Part shown: positions 5,289 through 5,503 of the stretch, piece after piece
How positions within the stretch are numbered: position 1 is the first letter of the stretch
How the letters are laid out: each line of letters starts with the position of its first letter
Source: Methanomicrobiales archaeon
GTDB lineage: Archaea; Halobacteriota; Methanomicrobia; Methanomicrobiales; Methanospirillaceae
Direction: 5' to 3'
DNA: 5,503 nucleotides
Assembly (NCBI GenBank): GCA_012798365.1
Contig: JAAZNH010000064.1
Location: 1-5,503 of the forward strand
The notes under the pieces: generated by a model
Told to the model about the DNA's origin: nothing
Database searches by the model: none
Seen by the model: the letters and a program-made list of their open reading frames with translations, nothing else
Made by a program: the position numbers and the translations under genes

Positions 5289-5503
5289 CACGCACTGCCC
5301 CAGCGTGCACTTCTGGCCCGCGGAGCATGCGTTCCCGCATGCCCCGCAGTTGCTGCCATCGGACCGGAGGTTGACCTCGCACCCGTCCGCGGTTACTTTG
5401 TTGCAGTCCCCGAAATTCGGTTTACACTGCGAGATGTAACAGGTCCCCTGCGAGCAGAGACCTCCCAGCGAGTTGGCCGGGTACTCCGGGCACACGGTTC
5501 CGC
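5286..5503 (-). CDS. Cysteine-rich C-terminus of a probable secreted protein (5' end outside window)
   Basis: The minus-strand frame is open to the right edge and ends at TAA (5288-5286), so only about 72 C-terminal residues are visible. GTG at 5495 is in frame, but the frame continues beyond it, so it is probably not the start. Eleven of the residues are cysteine, in a pattern D-G-C-E-V-N-L, then S-D-G-S-N-C-G-A-C-G-N-A-C, then Q-K-C and Q-C-V. This 'DGCE...NCGACGxxC' pattern recurs in large extracellular proteins of Myxobacteria and of some Methanomicrobiales, where it probably forms small disulfide-linked knots. A further cysteine-rich unit (G-x-C-x3-T-C-Y) precedes it. I infer a surface or secreted protein; neither signal peptide nor other domains can be seen here. 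It is convergent with the CoM operon and has no functional link that I can see. Confidence 0.72.
   Translation of the reverse strand, partial: GTVCPEYPANSLGGLCSQGTCYISQCKPNFGDCNKVTADGCEVNLRSDGSNCGACGNACSAGQKCTLGQCV

Noticed and set aside
5221..5439. Plus-strand open frame of 72 codons after comDE
   Set aside because: It begins inside comDE, has no ribosome binding site, and covers the antisense of the cysteine-rich gene, which has a clear repeated cysteine motif.
1..5503. CRISPR array, tRNA or rRNA gene, insertion sequence or attachment site
   Set aside because: No regularly spaced direct repeats, no tRNA-like cloverleaf or CCA end, no transposase frame and no terminal inverted repeats were seen; the window is nearly filled by seven coding regions.

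Overview
The window comes from a methanogenic archaeon, most likely of the order Methanomicrobiales (a Methanoregula-like or related genus; the genus is a guess). The reasons are an almost gap-free block of coenzyme M (CoM, 2-mercaptoethanesulfonate) biosynthesis genes, GGAGG/GGTG-type ribosome binding sites, high GC (judged by eye), and use of the cysteate route to CoM. That route is known from Methanosarcinales and Methanomicrobiales, whereas class I methanogens use the phosphosulfolactate route (ComA/B/C).

Layout: positions 2-5240 hold six plus-strand genes that overlap or nearly touch, so they probably form one operon. In order they are: (1) the C-terminal end of an ABC-type ATPase, whose start lies outside the window; (2) a HypB-like SIMIBI-class P-loop GTPase with cysteine pairs; (3) a small protein with an N-terminal 4Fe-4S motif and an unrecognised C-terminal domain; (4) a DUF39/HcyBio-family protein fused to a two-cluster ferredoxin domain, matching methanogenesis marker 16 and the ComF-type enzyme proposed to convert sulfoacetaldehyde to CoM; (5) cysteate synthase; (6) a fused two-domain sulfopyruvate decarboxylase (ComD-ComE). 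From 5286 to the right edge a minus-strand gene converges on the operon. It encodes the cysteine-rich C-terminus of an unrelated, probably extracellular protein. The 45-base gap between the convergent stops is AT-rich and probably holds the transcription ends of both units.

How the genes work together: cysteate synthase makes L-cysteate from O-phosphoserine and sulfite; an aminotransferase not in this window would give sulfopyruvate; ComDE decarboxylates that to sulfoacetaldehyde; and the DUF39-ferredoxin protein would carry out the final reductive thiolation to CoM. The genes for these steps do not follow pathway order: the last-step gene comes first.

The least explained part is the upstream trio of ABC ATPase, GTPase and Fe-S protein. 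They sit in the same tight gene string but have no assigned role in CoM synthesis. I infer they could be an assembly, activation, sulfur-delivery or electron-delivery module for the DUF39-ferredoxin enzyme, or for another methanogenesis metalloenzyme such as methyl-CoM reductase. This trio is the best candidate in the window for an undescribed system.
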